Below are positions 48,931-61,375 of a stretch of DNA of 64,000 nt, one piece after another. Within the stretch, counting starts at the first letter, position 1. Each line of letters starts with the position of its first letter. The notes beneath the pieces were generated by a model. The model was not told the DNA's origin. It did no database searches and worked only from the letters and a program-made list of their open reading frames with translations. Source of the DNA: Chlorocebus sabaeus (lineage: Eukaryota > Chordata > Mammalia > Primates > Cercopithecidae); the NCBI RefSeq assembly GCF_047675955.1, contig NC_132910.1, forward strand, positions 93,398,923 to 93,462,922. Reading direction: 5' to 3'. Position numbers and translations under genes: made by a program.

Positions 48931-49089
48931 TGCATTGGGATAAAACTAACAGTCTAAATTTGAACAAATTTTGACCTGGAATACCCACATGCTCAAACTG
49001 ACTTCTGCCACCTTATCACTGTGGGTAACAGCTGAGAATAATCTCTTTGTCACTGGTAGACGTGATGGAGGAGTAAGGGACAGATAACT

Positions 49090-49245
49090 TAAGCTTTGGG
49101 CTTTTTTCTACCAGAAATGTCACTGCAGGCAAGTCACTTAACCACTCAAAGATTCAGTTTCTTCCACTACAAAATAGGAATAACATTGCCTTTGCCAACT
49201 ACAAAAGCTCAAATAAGAAGCATTTGGGGAAAGACTGTTTTGTAC
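49090..49245 (+). repeat. MIR fragment
   Basis: CAGGCAAGTCACTTAACCAC, TCAGTTTCTTCCACTACAAA. Confidence 0.6.
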
Positions 49246-50185
49246 AATAGAAATGTAAGAGAACTTATCTTTAATCTTGCATTGCACTCCATTAAGTCTC
49301 TTCATGTCCCCATGGCATGGTCCCCAAGTGACTTAGGATACATTTGGATGCCATCTGCTCAATAAAAAAACTGACAAACTTCAACCATACAGACAGCAGC
49401 ATCAGGCGACCTCTCTCTCTCCCAACCCTGGTGGCTTTTGATTTTACAGAAAGCAAAAGCATCTGATAAACAAAGCCCTGAAGTAGTCCTGATTCCTCAG
49501 TTACCCCTAAGTAGCAACAGATGCTGCATAGAGAGACCTGTTTCAGTGACCAGTGCTCTCAGTAATTAGACAATGGAGGGAGAAAGTAATTAGGTAAACC
49601 ACACAGAAATAGAAATAAACTGTATGGGATATGTTGGTCATGGATGAAAGGCAAATTTAAAAAAAAAGTATACAGGAAATATTTAGGGAAAAATAACTAA
49701 TAAATAATTTGCTCAATCCATGTTGAATAATCAATTTAAGCCTGTGAAGTTAAACCTGATTAAAGACATGCTGTAATTAAAAAGTTCCTACAATGTATTA
49801 CTTACAAATAAACATGACAAGAAGAATAGATTTATTTTATGTCAACACAGTTCAGTTAAATGATATAGTCCTGGCAGGAGAAGTGGGAGAGAAGTTTGAG
49901 ATCTTACATACTTCTCATTTATTAATTGATGTATCATATCTCATATCTGCAGGGTGCACCAAACGAGAATTTAGACCAATGTCACAGGCTATAATCCAAC
50001 TGCAGAACATGCTAAATCTTGGTCACCAGAAAACCACTACCCACCCGACAGATGTGTAAAGAAGCTCTAATTGGTTCATTTTCTCTTCTTTCAATGAAAT
50101 AACTATATCAGAAGTACAAAAACCTCATATAGGCCTTAGATAACCTTTTATTGCTGTTCTCTTTCCCATTCCTGTGCTTTTAATC
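49246..50185. other. INPP4B intron, nothing recognised
   Basis: The 88-codon ORF at 49793-50059 has no support. Confidence 0.55.
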
Positions 50186-50189
50186 ATAA

Positions 50190-50395
50190 ACCACAAAGAA
50201 CATGGTCTTTGGAATTAAAATCCAGATTGCTCTACATTCTAGACATATGCCTTCACACAAGTGAATGAACTTGTCTGTGAAACATAGGTAACGGGAAGCA
50301 ACTGTGGAGTCTGTAATAGGAACAAAGGAGAAAATGTCAAAAGTGTTTAATGCCTTGCGCTTAGAAGGTGTTCAGCAAGTGATGGCAATTACTAT
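50190..50395 (+). repeat. MIR SINE
   Basis: AACATGGTCTTTGGAATTAA, AATGAACTTGTCTGTGAAAC, TGCCTTGCGCTTAGAAGG. Confidence 0.65.
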
Positions 50396-50469
50396 GCACA
50401 AAAGGGCAGTGGCTAGACTCTGCTCAAGGAAGTTTGGAGTGTGATGAAGTGATTTATTCAAGGAAATAC

Positions 50470-50690
50470 TAATCATATGTTAACCAACCACTTACACTAA
50501 TTCATTTAATCATCACAAGAACTTTATAAGGTAAATAGTAATATCCTTCCCATTTTCCAGATAGGAAATAGAGATTCAGAAACATTGGGCAATTTTTCTA
50601 AGGCCTTATAACTATAGCGTAGCAAAGACAGGATTCAAACACTAGCAAGTTGGCATCACACTCCTAGTTCTTAGTTGGAAGCTATACTGC
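50470..50690 (-). repeat. MIR SINE
   Basis: TCATTTAATCATCACAAGAAC, TTCCCATTTTCCAGATAGG, AGACAGGATTCAAACACTAG. Confidence 0.8.
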
Positions 50691-51275
50691 CTCCCTACTT
50701 AGGCTCAGTTTCAGCCTGGAATGCAAATCCATTTCTATTTATTGTCTTTATTTTTGTTGTTGAGTTGTTGGTGAATGCTTGTTCTGAAAAATATCTCCTC
50801 GAAAGTACTGCTAGTTATCCGATGCTCTCAAAATTGACATAGCTCAAAGAAAGGCTCAATGGGAAAATTACTGCCTACTTAAGTAGGCAATTAGAGGCAC
50901 AGCCTGCCTAAAAAGTCCTCTCTGTCCAGCTCAGCATGGCCTGAGCCTCCTCTGAGTTTCATCTAGCACAGTCCCAGAGGCAGTAAGACTCAATACATCA
51001 TGATACCTACATATAATTTGGTGGCAATAGAAATGTTTAAAGACTTGTGTTCATTTAGAATTTTAAAATGAGTCTCTGATATACATGTGACAATTATAGA
51101 ATATTGCAAGAGAATTTCTAGAGCTTTAATTTATTTTAAAGTGGAATTATAAGCAATAAAGAGGGAAATGTAAATGAGCATTAAATGCATCACCTTGGAA
51201 AATGAGCTCTAGGATTTCATGTATTTTTTCTATTTCTTTTTTTCTGAATTCTCTCTTGTGTTCCTCCTAAACCAA
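50691..51275. other. INPP4B intron with an 18-bp palindrome
   Basis: No repeat family named; TGCCTACTTAAGTAGGCA at 50872-50889 is a perfect palindrome. Confidence 0.6.
50872..50889. repeat. Perfect 18-bp palindrome
   Basis: TGCCTACTTAAGTAGGCA, no spacer. Confidence 0.92.
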
Positions 51276-51279
51276 CTGA

Positions 51280-51480
51280 AATCCTGCTCATTCTTTAAGA
51301 CTTGGTCCAAATGCCTCCTCCCTTGAGATCTGTTTTCGATGCCATTGTTATAACGAATTATACTTGTTCAGCGCTTCTATAGTTCTTGGCTTATGCCTTT
51401 ATTTTGCCCTTATCACAATCTGCCTAACATTATCAAAGTTGTTTATCCTCATCACCTCCTGAAAACTCCTAGGAAGTACG
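51280..51480 (+). repeat. L2 fragment
   Basis: ATCCTGCTCATTCTTTAAGAC, TGGTCCAAATGCCTCCTCCC, TAGTTCTTGGCTTATGCCT: L2 3' region in sense orientation. Confidence 0.65.
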
Positions 51481-51504
51481 AATCAATGAGGAGGGGGATA
51501 TTGA

Positions 51505-51645
51505 CTGATGGTTAAAAGCAGGAGCCTCTGAATCAGACAAAACTCAGCTTAGATCCTGACTCCATCATTCAACTTCTGTAAGATCTTCAGAAAGTAGACC
51601 TTTGAGAATCTAAGATTCTTAATCTGTCCAGTAATGACAATATGG
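51505..51645 (+). repeat. MIR fragment
   Basis: GGTTAAAAGCAGGAGCCTCTG, GATCCTGACTCCATCATTC, TTCTTAATCTGTCCAGTAA. Confidence 0.7.
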
Positions 51646-51654
51646 GAGGAGATA

Positions 51655-51860
51655 TTATGGTATGAACTCAGACTCCTGGGTTCAAAGCTTAGGCTCACCA
51701 CTTTACCTGTTTATATTTAAGTTTTCTTACATAGAAATCAGGGTTGATAAAAGAGCAATTACTCATAATAAAATAAGAAGTAATTAATATATGTAAATTA
51801 TTTAGAACAGCATATGGCAAACAAGTAAGCACTCAATAAATGTTAGTTACTTTTAATATT
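51655..51860 (+). repeat. MIR fragment, tandem to the previous one
   Basis: ACTCAGACTCCTGGGTTCAAA, GTAAGCACTCAATAAATGTT. Confidence 0.7.
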
Positions 51861-52064
51861 ATTATCCTGTAGAATTGTGGTGAGAAATACATGACATGCT
51901 ATTTGTAAAGTTAAGCCCATAATAGATGCTGAAAAAATGGTAATTGTTGCTGTGTCCTCCTAGGGCTCTGAACAATGACTTGTCATTAGAAGGCGCCCGG
52001 AAAATGGTAGTTCAGGGAAATGCAATGTTTTATAAGGGATGTGTTACACTATAAGAAGCAAGAA

Positions 52065-52396
52065 GGCCAGGTGTGGTGGTTCATGCCTGTGCTCCCAGAA
52101 CTTTGGAAGGCTGAGGTGGTAGATTCACTGGAGCCCAGGAGTTCAAGACCAACCTGAGCAACATAGTGAAAACCCCCTCTCTACAAAAAATAAAAATAAA
52201 AAAAACTAGCCAGGCATGGTTATGAGCACCTGTGGTCCCAGCTACTCGGGAGGCTGCTGGTGGAAGGATTGTTTCAGCCCAGGAGTTGGAGGCTTCAGTG
52301 AGCTATGATTATGCCACTGTGTACTAGTCTGCGTGACAGGGTGAAACCCAGTCTAAAAACAAACAAACAAACATAAAACAAAAAAACAAAAAAAAA
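52065..52396 (+). mobile_element. AluJ
   Basis: Old Alu: AGCCCAGGAGTTCAAGACCA, GCAACATAGTGAAAACCCC, GTGAGCTATGATTATGCCAC are AluJ-like. Tail of CAAA and AAAC units. Confidence 0.92.
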
Positions 52397-54623
52397 TCAA
52401 GAAAATAGATGGCAATCAACTTATGATGAGGCAACAAAATATAAAATAAGGCAAGCACAGGCCTTGTTTAATTCTTAGCAGTTGCTTCTCTTATCGCATC
52501 CCATGTGGTGAAGTAAGAGTTTTATCAATACAATAAATGTGAAAATATACCTCTGTGCTTGGTATTCCCTTCAGCTAGCATACCATGTAGAAGGTAAAAA
52601 TACTGAAAAAGATATACTAGAACCCTCCATTCTCCCACTGGAGTTTTACAAATGTCAGAGCCCTATAATCATTTATAGAACAGAGACCAGCAAGAGAGTA
52701 GGATTGTGAATATAGAAGATAATTCATAAGTTGGGCCTCCTATGATTTTTCCTTTTAGAAAAACATATAAAACAATGCCTGATTTATAGTAATTTATAAA
52801 GTATAAATGGACCTGACATGCAGGTTAATGAAGGCCCTTGCAAGTTGTAAATGCTGTGTCTGTAAAGAGATGAGACATTTTCTTGTCCAGATTGTCAGTG
52901 GGGCACATTTTTATACATTTTTAAATACCGAGCACAGAAAACTGATCACATGATTTTATCCTTTTTTTTCCCCTAAATGGGCTATTAAAATACAGTACCT
53001 GCATATACAAAATCCAAAGTCAGTTCACATTATTTAATACATGACCTAACAGACAAAGTATTTAGAATCAGCCCTCTCCTGGACAAAGCCTTAACCACCA
53101 AAGGGGATAAGCACTCCTTATTTATAGCCACTATAATATTTGAATTAACCTACCTGAGGACGTCTTGTCATTGTACTGGGACATATTGTTGTGAAAAAAC
53201 TGAATTTTAATCATTAAACTCTAGGATGGTACACATCATATACCTGGTACAGACATATACTGAATTGCATATCCACATGACACTTCTTTCAATCATCCAC
53301 TTCCATAGAAAAAATAGACCTTCTAAAAGTGGTGGCTTACAGAGTGAATATGAAGTTAATTTCCTATTAAAAAAACCTTTATGTATTTTTTATATATTAA
53401 AAAAATTTTAATATATACCACTCTTCCCAAAGGATCAGGATGTAGATGAATCAAGAATCCTATTTGAGGAGAATACTATTTTCATTTTCCTTCTAGAAAT
53501 ACAAGATGGCGGACCTTTCTATATGTAGCTTGTATAATAAATAATTATTTATTGTGGGTTTTTTTTGTATGTTCTGAATTTGGAGCTTTCATCTTGTTCC
53601 AAACACCAACCATCTGCTCATACAGCTCTCCTACTGTAGAATGTAATTTCCCCTTTCCTCTAATTATTCTAATCCTGTTTCCTTTCTTCAAAAATTGGCT
53701 TTAGTCAGTCTTCCTTAGTTAGCCTCAGTGACTACTCTTTCTCATAAAATTTTTATGCAATCCCTAATGTTCTTAGGTACCCTAGGAAATAGTTTAGCTG
53801 TTAAATGATTTTTAATGATTTTAAGAGTAGTAGTTTAATTTCTCTAATTCTATTTAGAGTTAATTAAAGGCAAAAAGCAGAATTTTACTTCTTAAGATAT
53901 GCCACTTTTCTTGCTCAGTGCATTCAGCTTATTTATTAAAAACAACAACAACACTTGATTATGAAATTTACATGTATAGTTTGCAAAGACTTTACAAGAT
54001 ATAGAAGAGCATAACAAAGGAAATAAAAATTCTACCAACTGGTGAGAACCATGATTGAAGACACACACACCTTCCAATCTTGTTCTCTTGCACACAGAGA
54101 CACAGATAGTTAAATAAAAGCCATATTGTGCATATAGTTTGTTATCCTGCTTTTAAAACTTTCATATTATTTTGTGTGATGAAATATCCTTCTGATAAAT
54201 GATTTTTAATGACTGATTAGTATCCTATCTTATGAACGTATGTTTCACTTTAAAAATTAAACAATAACTTATGCTGATCAACTCTGAGTTGGGGATGAAA
54301 TACAGTGGCCTTTACTTTCTTTCACCCCTCCTGAATTTGACATAGAAGAAAAGCCAGGGAATGAGATGGCGAAATAGAAAAAAAGAGGGTTAAATATGTC
54401 TAAAAATGTATGATGGATGGCCACATTCTAGATATAATTATGATGTGTTTCTACATTGCCTATTATTTATTTTTGTGATAATTTTTGCTTTATTAATATA
54501 AAATTATAGCAGCTAATGTGGATTTACCCACTTTAGAGAAAACCGAGAAATAAAGGCTTTGTTAAATAATTTGAATCACAGGTTACTCCTATTTTATGTG
54601 CCAGTAAAACCTATGGTGAAGGA
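52397..54623. other. INPP4B intron, YY1-like motif only
   Basis: No repeat I can name with confidence; about 53960-54260 has a faint L1-like character. AAGATGGCGG at 53503-53512 matches a YY1 site. Confidence 0.5.
53503..53512 (+). promoter_or_regulatory. YY1-type motif
   Basis: AAGATGGCGG, the high-affinity YY1 core, in unique AT-rich intron. Presence is certain; binding is not shown. Confidence 0.3.
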
Positions 54624-54958
54624 GTCAGCACATTTTTTAATTTTTTTTATTTTTATTTTTTTGAGACGGAGTCTGGCTCTGTCGCCCAGGCTGGAGTGCA
54701 ATAGCCAGATCTCAGCTCACTGCAAGCTCCACCCCCAAGTTTACGCCATTCTCCTGCCTCAGCCTCCCGAGTAGCTGGGACTACAGGCGCCCGCCACCTC
54801 GCCCGGCTAATTTTTTTGTATTTTTTAGTAGAGACGGGGTTTCACCGGGTTAGCCAGGATGTTCTCGATCTCCTGACCTCATGATCCACCCGTCTCGGCC
54901 TCCCAAAGTGCTGGGATTACAGGCTTGAGCCACCGCACCCGGCCTGTCAGCACATTTT
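54624..54958 (-). mobile_element. AluY of Old World monkey type, 13-bp TSD
   Basis: Body 54637-54945 in gene-sense orientation. GTCAGCACATTTT is repeated exactly at 54624-54636 and 54946-54958. The reverse complement shows GGCTCAAGCC and GGGCGAGGTGG. Confidence 0.95.
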
Positions 54959-56813
54959 AAATTTAAGAGAAAAAATTTTTCGAAGAAAATTATTCTACAC
55001 ATAATATATGGATTCTTAAAAGAAAACAGCTCCACAAAAGGTAAAAGATCTAACAATCTGTTGGCTTCAAATCCCATATCTCTCCATCCTTTACTCACTA
55101 GATGTTCAGCAGCATCCAATCACCAGGCCTGATCCCATTATTCAGATAGCTGCAGCTTAGTTAAAGGTGAAAGTGAGGGGACAATACAAGAAGCATGAGA
55201 GTGAGATCTCACTGGCTCAGCATGTAGTCTATCCTGCAATTGTCCTACTCTGATCTTGCGATTTCAGTAGCCCAGCAAATGGTCCTCCACTATCTTGCCA
55301 TTCTCCCTGTGGCTTTTTTTTTTTTTTTTTTCTAATCTCAAAACCAGAACAACGTGTAACTTGGTTTCATTCCTGGTCAAATCACTAACCTAATTTACGA
55401 CCCTTCGATCCCAATATTCCCATTATAAGAACCCTATTATGTGTTATTTAAATGTCTAGTATAGCTCGTCCCCTCCTACTTGGAAAGTCACCCAATTCTT
55501 AGGATTAATATGGACAATATCCAAATTAGTATCCATACCCTGCATAAGCACTTAGACGTCTTCTTTGAATTCTATATCTAAAGTAGTCTCTCTTTCACCC
55601 AAGTCAAGTGCCTCTCCCCTGGATATGTTCTATCCAGTGGCCTATCTTTTTCTCTACAGAGAACTTAACACTATCTGAAATGATTTTATATATAGGTTTT
55701 CAATGCCTCTCCCAATATAATTTAGATGAGCAAATGACCTGTGCTTATTAAGGCTTTCACTCTAGCTTCCAAGCCCCCATTCCTATCATAATCAACCCCA
55801 AACCTTGTTGACATGTACAAAATGTATCTTTTATTGTATCCCGTATCTGGTCATTTGGCTTGCATTGAGTATTGGCCATCAAGGAATAAATTAATTTCAA
55901 GAACATTACTTCAGAGTGTCAAGGAAAGAACACATGGAACACATATGCAAATATATGCATGCCATTCTTTCCTATGTATTTAATAGGTATTAGTATCTAT
56001 TGTTTTGGATTTATAGTATATGTGATGTACATATAAAATATGAAGACATTCTCATAAGCATTCTATTGACTCTAGACATAATAGGTGAAGGTGAATAATC
56101 ATCAGGAGAAAAACCTTAAAGTAGTTCATAGAAGTGTATTTTATATACTTGTCAAGATCAGTCTTCTTTATACATTTTCCACAATTGTTTCCATAAAGAA
56201 ATGTCCTTAGTTTTTAAGAAATGATCCCTCTTCTTAAATGTCAACTTTATTGAAATCAAAACAATTTCATTAAACCATAAACAAACTCAGTGTTCTCTTA
56301 GGTTTTTAACTATTTCTTTCTTTGTGGGGAAAAAAAAAAAAAAAGTATTGATACACTCAAAGAAACAAAATATGAGAAAACAGAGTTGCGGTTGTAAGGG
56401 TGAATTATTTAATTTAAATGCAGTCAACCTTTAGAAATACAGTTAACAATGGACAAGAGATACTCAGTTTTTCAGTACATGCTTATCTTGTGCTCAAGAC
56501 GCTTTTAGCCAATTAGCTTGCTCAATTGACTAAGTACCTCCTACCTTACTTATTTGGATAAGTAAGGAACTTCAGCAGAGGAACTCAATAAGCAGAGAAA
56601 CTTCAACAAGATATAATTATTATATAGCAGCACACAAACAAAGCGGACATAAATCCTTGATGGAAAATAACTTAAACAAAGCAAGATGTTATCTAACAAA
56701 TTGGTCAGTGTGGCTGCTTTCCTAATTTAAAAAGCAAGGCCATTGAAATTCCTAAATAATTTGAATACTTTGGTTAAGAGTAGAGAATCAAATACCAAAG
56801 ATTTCGTTAAAAA
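54959..56813. other. INPP4B intron, nothing recognised
   Basis: Contains a T run at 55314-55331 and a perfect hairpin at 56544-56567; no repeat family named. Confidence 0.55.
56544..56567. repeat. Perfect 10-bp inverted repeat, TTGG loop
   Basis: CCTTACTTAT, TTGG, ATAAGTAAGG. The arms are exactly complementary. Confidence 0.9.
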
Positions 56814-57129
56814 AATTAGATGAGGCCGGGCACGGTGGCTCAAGCCTGTAATCCCAGCACTTTGGGAGGCCAAGGCAGGCGGATCACGAGGTCAGGAGAT
56901 CCAGACCATTCTGGCTAACAAGGTGAAACTCCGTCTCTACTAAAAAATACAAAAAAACTAGCTGGGCGAGGTGGCGGGCGCCTGTAGTCCCAGCTACTCT
57001 GGAGGCTGAGGCGCGAGAATGGCGTAAACCCGGGAGGCGGAGCTTGCAGTGAGCTGAGATCCGGCCACTGCACTCCAGCCTGGACTCCAGACTCCGTCTC
57101 AAAAAATAATAATAATAATAATTAGATGA
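56814..57129 (+). mobile_element. AluY of Old World monkey type, 10-bp TSD
   Basis: Body 56824-57119; AATTAGATGA at 56814-56823 and 57120-57129. Carries GGCTCAAGCC, GGGCGAGGTGG, GGCGTAAACC and GAGATCCGGCC. A small deletion lies near the 3' end (CCTGGACTCCAGACTCC). The (AAT)n tail is young. Confidence 0.95.
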
Positions 57130-59375
57130 AAAAGCCCTCTACCTTACTGAATTTCTTTTTCCTAGAATTTGTTCTTGTTTTACTTCTGATTAAATAAAGA
57201 TGCACACCCTTAAACATGATACAAATATCTAAGAAGCTATTATTCTTTCATTAGTTGTTAGGAAATGAATAGAAGTGACTCATACAATAGGTGACATCGA
57301 AGGATTTGTGGGATTAAAAAATCTCAAAAAAACATGACAAAAATATACAGTAAAACATACAAGGGTTTATCTGTAATATCCTTGAGAGAGTAGTTTTTAA
57401 AAATTCTTCAAGAAATGGTGTAGTTGAAGATCTTAAGTGCTAAGGAACCTAACAGTTTGGGAACTGTGTCTTCTAGGATCAACAACACAGTTCCTTGATG
57501 ACTTGAAAAAACATTCATCAGGCATTTCTTGACATTTGATAAGACAGAATTATTTGGTGTTGTTTCTTAGTATATTTTAAAAATAAATATAAAAAAAGGA
57601 AATTGAAGTTTTTTATACTGGAAGAACATTATTATGAATAAATTATTGCAGCTGCTAATCTGTTAATTCTGTGATTCAAAAACGGAAATACAAGTGATGA
57701 TAGTGTTGTTACTGAAATTTACTTGGCTTTCTAAACAAACAGCATAGTTAGGTCTTTGAACAAGATAGATTCTCTTAATTGCACTAGAAGACAGGTATTT
57801 GGCTCAGATATGCCATTTCTTGAAGGCTGGCCACCACATTTGCCTGACAATTGCCACCTTAATTGCTTCTGCTTCTTCAGATTCCCTCTTTCTCCAGCAG
57901 GCAAACAAGAAAGCTTTATTTGTGCTTGGAAATACATCAAACCACTCTAATGAAACTTCACTTTTCAGAAGTACTGTCAAAAATGTAAAAAGTGAGTTTC
58001 TTCTCTTAAAAATGAAAGATGGATAGATGTAAGCTCAAGTAGTAAGAGTGAAGAGTGCCTAGCCTTTCTTTTGCTCTTCAGCTCCATTTCCAAAAACATG
58101 TTCTTTTTATATCTGATACAATCTGAAAACTCTCTAGAGAAAGAGAGAGAGAAAAAAAGAATAGCTTCATTTTTGATACTATAAAGTTTTCTTGATTTTT
58201 TCACATTTCTGCCTGTTTCTCAATACCTGGAAAAATTTAAGTCTTTAATATTTAATTTATAGCACATTTTTAGCTATATTTGTAACAAAGAATGTTCAAA
58301 AAATGAATTACATATCAACTATGGCCTCAGTAAGTTATACTTTAAAATAAAATATTTTAGCAAAAAATATAAATATAAAACATAATAAAAATGCATGTTC
58401 CTAAAATACTTAGAAATTCCAACCACTAAAACCCAGTATAGAGTATGTATACTCGGTCTTAGTATTTCAATTTGCTCCCCAAACTTTAGAAAATATATGT
58501 TAGTATGTAAAAATGTTTATACTATAATACTATATGTGGTCTCTGTATATGAAATTGAATATGTGCATGTATTAGTCTATAAAACTTAGTTTAAAATAAA
58601 ATGTAAAAATACTACTGTCTTTCTGAAATAATTCAGAACCATGAAAGGAAAAAAAAGACCAGTCTATATAGTTCATAGGAACCACATTTTTACCTTAGGT
58701 ACTTCTTTGTAGCTAATTTCCTAATGGTATTTTTGCAGTCATACTTAATTCAAATATACAATAGTTTCCACTCATTAGTTAAGTAGTGGACTGGTCTCAG
58801 AATGCACACTTTAATTCATCCTTGGACAAAGTTACAAATTTTTACATGTGACAGATATTTAGAGTTGCTTAAACAAGTCAAAGCTTGATTGAAAGTTAAA
58901 TTCTCACAAGTCACTGGCATGTTCACAAAAATCAATATGGAAGAGTCAGGGAAGGTTCTTGAATAAGACAGAAATGGGCAAGAATCCTGGAAATGCCATA
59001 AAGAACACAAAGACAAACTATAGGTGGCCAGTCTCCAGCCCAGGTATAGAAAATTAGACAAACAGAGTTGCAGGAATGTTGGTTAGCAACAAAATGCAGT
59101 CACTATGTTAGAATGAGTGCTGGGCATGGAATGTGTGATCAGTAGACCTGGTTGAGAGGCAAAACTATCACCACTGAACCCTGTATCATTGGGTAGCAAG
59201 TTAATTCCTATAAATTTGGAGAAAATAACACCTACCTTATAGAACAATTTTAAAAACAGAACAATGTTCATAAAAATTTGTAAAATATGTATTGATGTAA
59301 GCAATGTACCTATACTTTGCAAAATACTACACAAATTCTTATATTTATTGATACAAATAAGATGGAATTTCTTAC
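57130..59375. other. INPP4B intron downstream of the 45-nt exon
   Basis: No repeat recognised; several overlapping short ORFs near 57731-58204 lack support. Confidence 0.55.
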
Positions 59376-59420
59376 CAAGGATGAATTCCAACTGTGGTTC
59401 ATTTGGAGTCTTCTGGATAC
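59376..59420 (-). CDS. INPP4B: INPP4B second coding exon, 45 nt (residues 31-45)
   Basis: A 45-base exon encodes the stretch SIQKTPNEPQLEFIL, between the acidic leader and the C2 domain. The acceptor is ATTTATAG ending at 59421 and the donor is GTAAGAAAT starting at 59375. It starts and ends in phase 1: its first two bases complete the serine codon begun in the preceding exon, and its last G opens the alanine codon finished in the next exon. The intron before it is 1,955 bases and the one after it 23,711 bases. Because its length is a multiple of three and both phases match, leaving it out would keep the frame and remove 15 residues. It is too short to stand out as an ORF and was found by matching the flanking protein sequence. 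Confidence 0.92.
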
Positions 59421-61375
59421 CTATAAATAATAGATGCAAATTCAGCTTTAAAAAAAAATCGAATTATCAAGAATATGTCAATATATATTACTATGCTTCA
59501 TCATGACCAGAATGAATAAATACAATATTTGCCAGAATGAATAAACTTGGTTTATCAGGCCTATAAATAATCAGTTCTCAGAGCAGGGCATAATATTTGT
59601 TGCAGAACTAGATGTGACTTAAGATTTGATTGGTCATTTTATCTCTATGGTTATAAAGAAACCAAGAAATGTTGTTTTTGTAAGCCATGGCAAACAGAAA
59701 ACATATTTTACAACTGTGTTTCTTTTGGATGCAATGTAGACAGAAGTGGATCCTTCATAAAGAACCCCCTTACCAAAATACTCTCTTAAATGGATTTTTT
59801 CCAAGCCACTCTGACCTGCTGTAAATAGTAAAACAATAACAAAAAAGATATCTTCAGCTAGGTTATGATGGACATTATAGTGCTGGCTATTCTACTAATT
59901 TATTAATAGCTCAAACCAACATTTTATAAAATGTTTCCATTCTTTCGGTCAGCAATGTTTAAAAAGTATAACAAGATGGCTAAATAATTTAAGATGAACT
60001 AGGAGGGAAAGTGAGTGTGGGGACAAAGGTATGGAAATGGAACCATCTAATGGCTAGAAGGTAGAGTGATCAGATTATGGGAAGTGATATGGGTAGATGC
60101 TTGAAGACCACACACAGTGTAGAAGCTTCCTAAACAAGAGTGGATGACTGGATGTATGAATGGGATTCCATTTGTTACAACTCAAGGGTGGCCAAATAAG
60201 TAAAACTAACATGTATGGAAAAGTAAACTATTTGGCAATAAATGAAAGAATATTATACAAATCCTTTCCTTGCTTATTTTTGCTGGTGCATTCATCAGAT
60301 ACTATTTAAATTTACTGGCATTTGGTCACTAATACATTTTAAGAATTACCCTTTTGTGTAAACATTAACTGCTTTTTATTCACAGAGTTATTTATTTACT
60401 TATTTATTTTTGCACAGTAACTGTATATTTTTTTCTTCTGCTGACATTTAACAATTGCTTTGGTTAACAATTTTTAGATTTTTCAAGAGAGGTTAAAGTG
60501 ACAATCATTAGGTAGGCTTTTGTGAACTTGAAATGTCTGGGTTTTTTTAAAAGATCATTAACAATTAACTCTGCTTTAAACATTGACAACCAAATTTCTC
60601 AAAAATGCTTCCAACCAACACAATTTTCTAAAGATTAGCTTTATAATGTAAATTAAAAGAGAAGGTTAGGCATATATTGGCCAGTGTTAAATAATTGGAC
60701 TATAGCAATCTTCTGAAAAGAAAAGAAAAAGGCATAATTCATGCTGAACAATAAAACCCAAACCCTAAAATTTTAAATATAAAAGCAAACATACAATTAT
60801 TCTAATGATTTTAATTACTTGACTAATAAAAAATGAATTTTAATGTTCACATGCAAACTTGACCAAATCTCCACTGGCTCTGTATTTGTGGCTTAATGTT
60901 CTTTGGTAAGGCAGTGACAGTCTAAATTTCCAGTGTAACCATTTTTTTCTTAATGCTTTTAACTTAACTTCCTTTTGGGTTTAAAGAAAGAATTTCTACA
61001 GTATAAAAAATATTCCCATATAAGATTATATAAATACCAATAGAAATCATTCTTAGAAAGTATTAGTGTCTAGAAGGTATAATTAAAAAGTATTAGGCTC
61101 TTAATATATATTCAAGAGCTTTGATCTTGTTACTTGGTATTTAACCGTTTCATGGATTATCATCTATCTTACCCACGATAAAAGATGAGAGGTATATCAT
61201 ACACTCACACCACCAAGGTAAATAGTGCAAAGGAAAAAATACTTAGGTAATTTCATGCCATTTGTTAGAACCGAAGTTCCTATGAATCTATGAATACATA
61301 TATATATGTGTATGTTTCGTCGACCCAATTTGCATCTTCAGATGCAAAAACAGGGAGGGATACACACATACTTAC
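59421..61375. other. INPP4B intron between first and second coding exons
   Basis: AT-rich, 1,955 bases, no repeat recognised. ATTTA-rich stretch at about 60390-60415. Confidence 0.6.

Noticed and set aside
59083..59439. 118-codon minus-strand ORF
   Set aside because: Only the 45 bases at 59376-59420 are coding; the rest is intron read through the donor.
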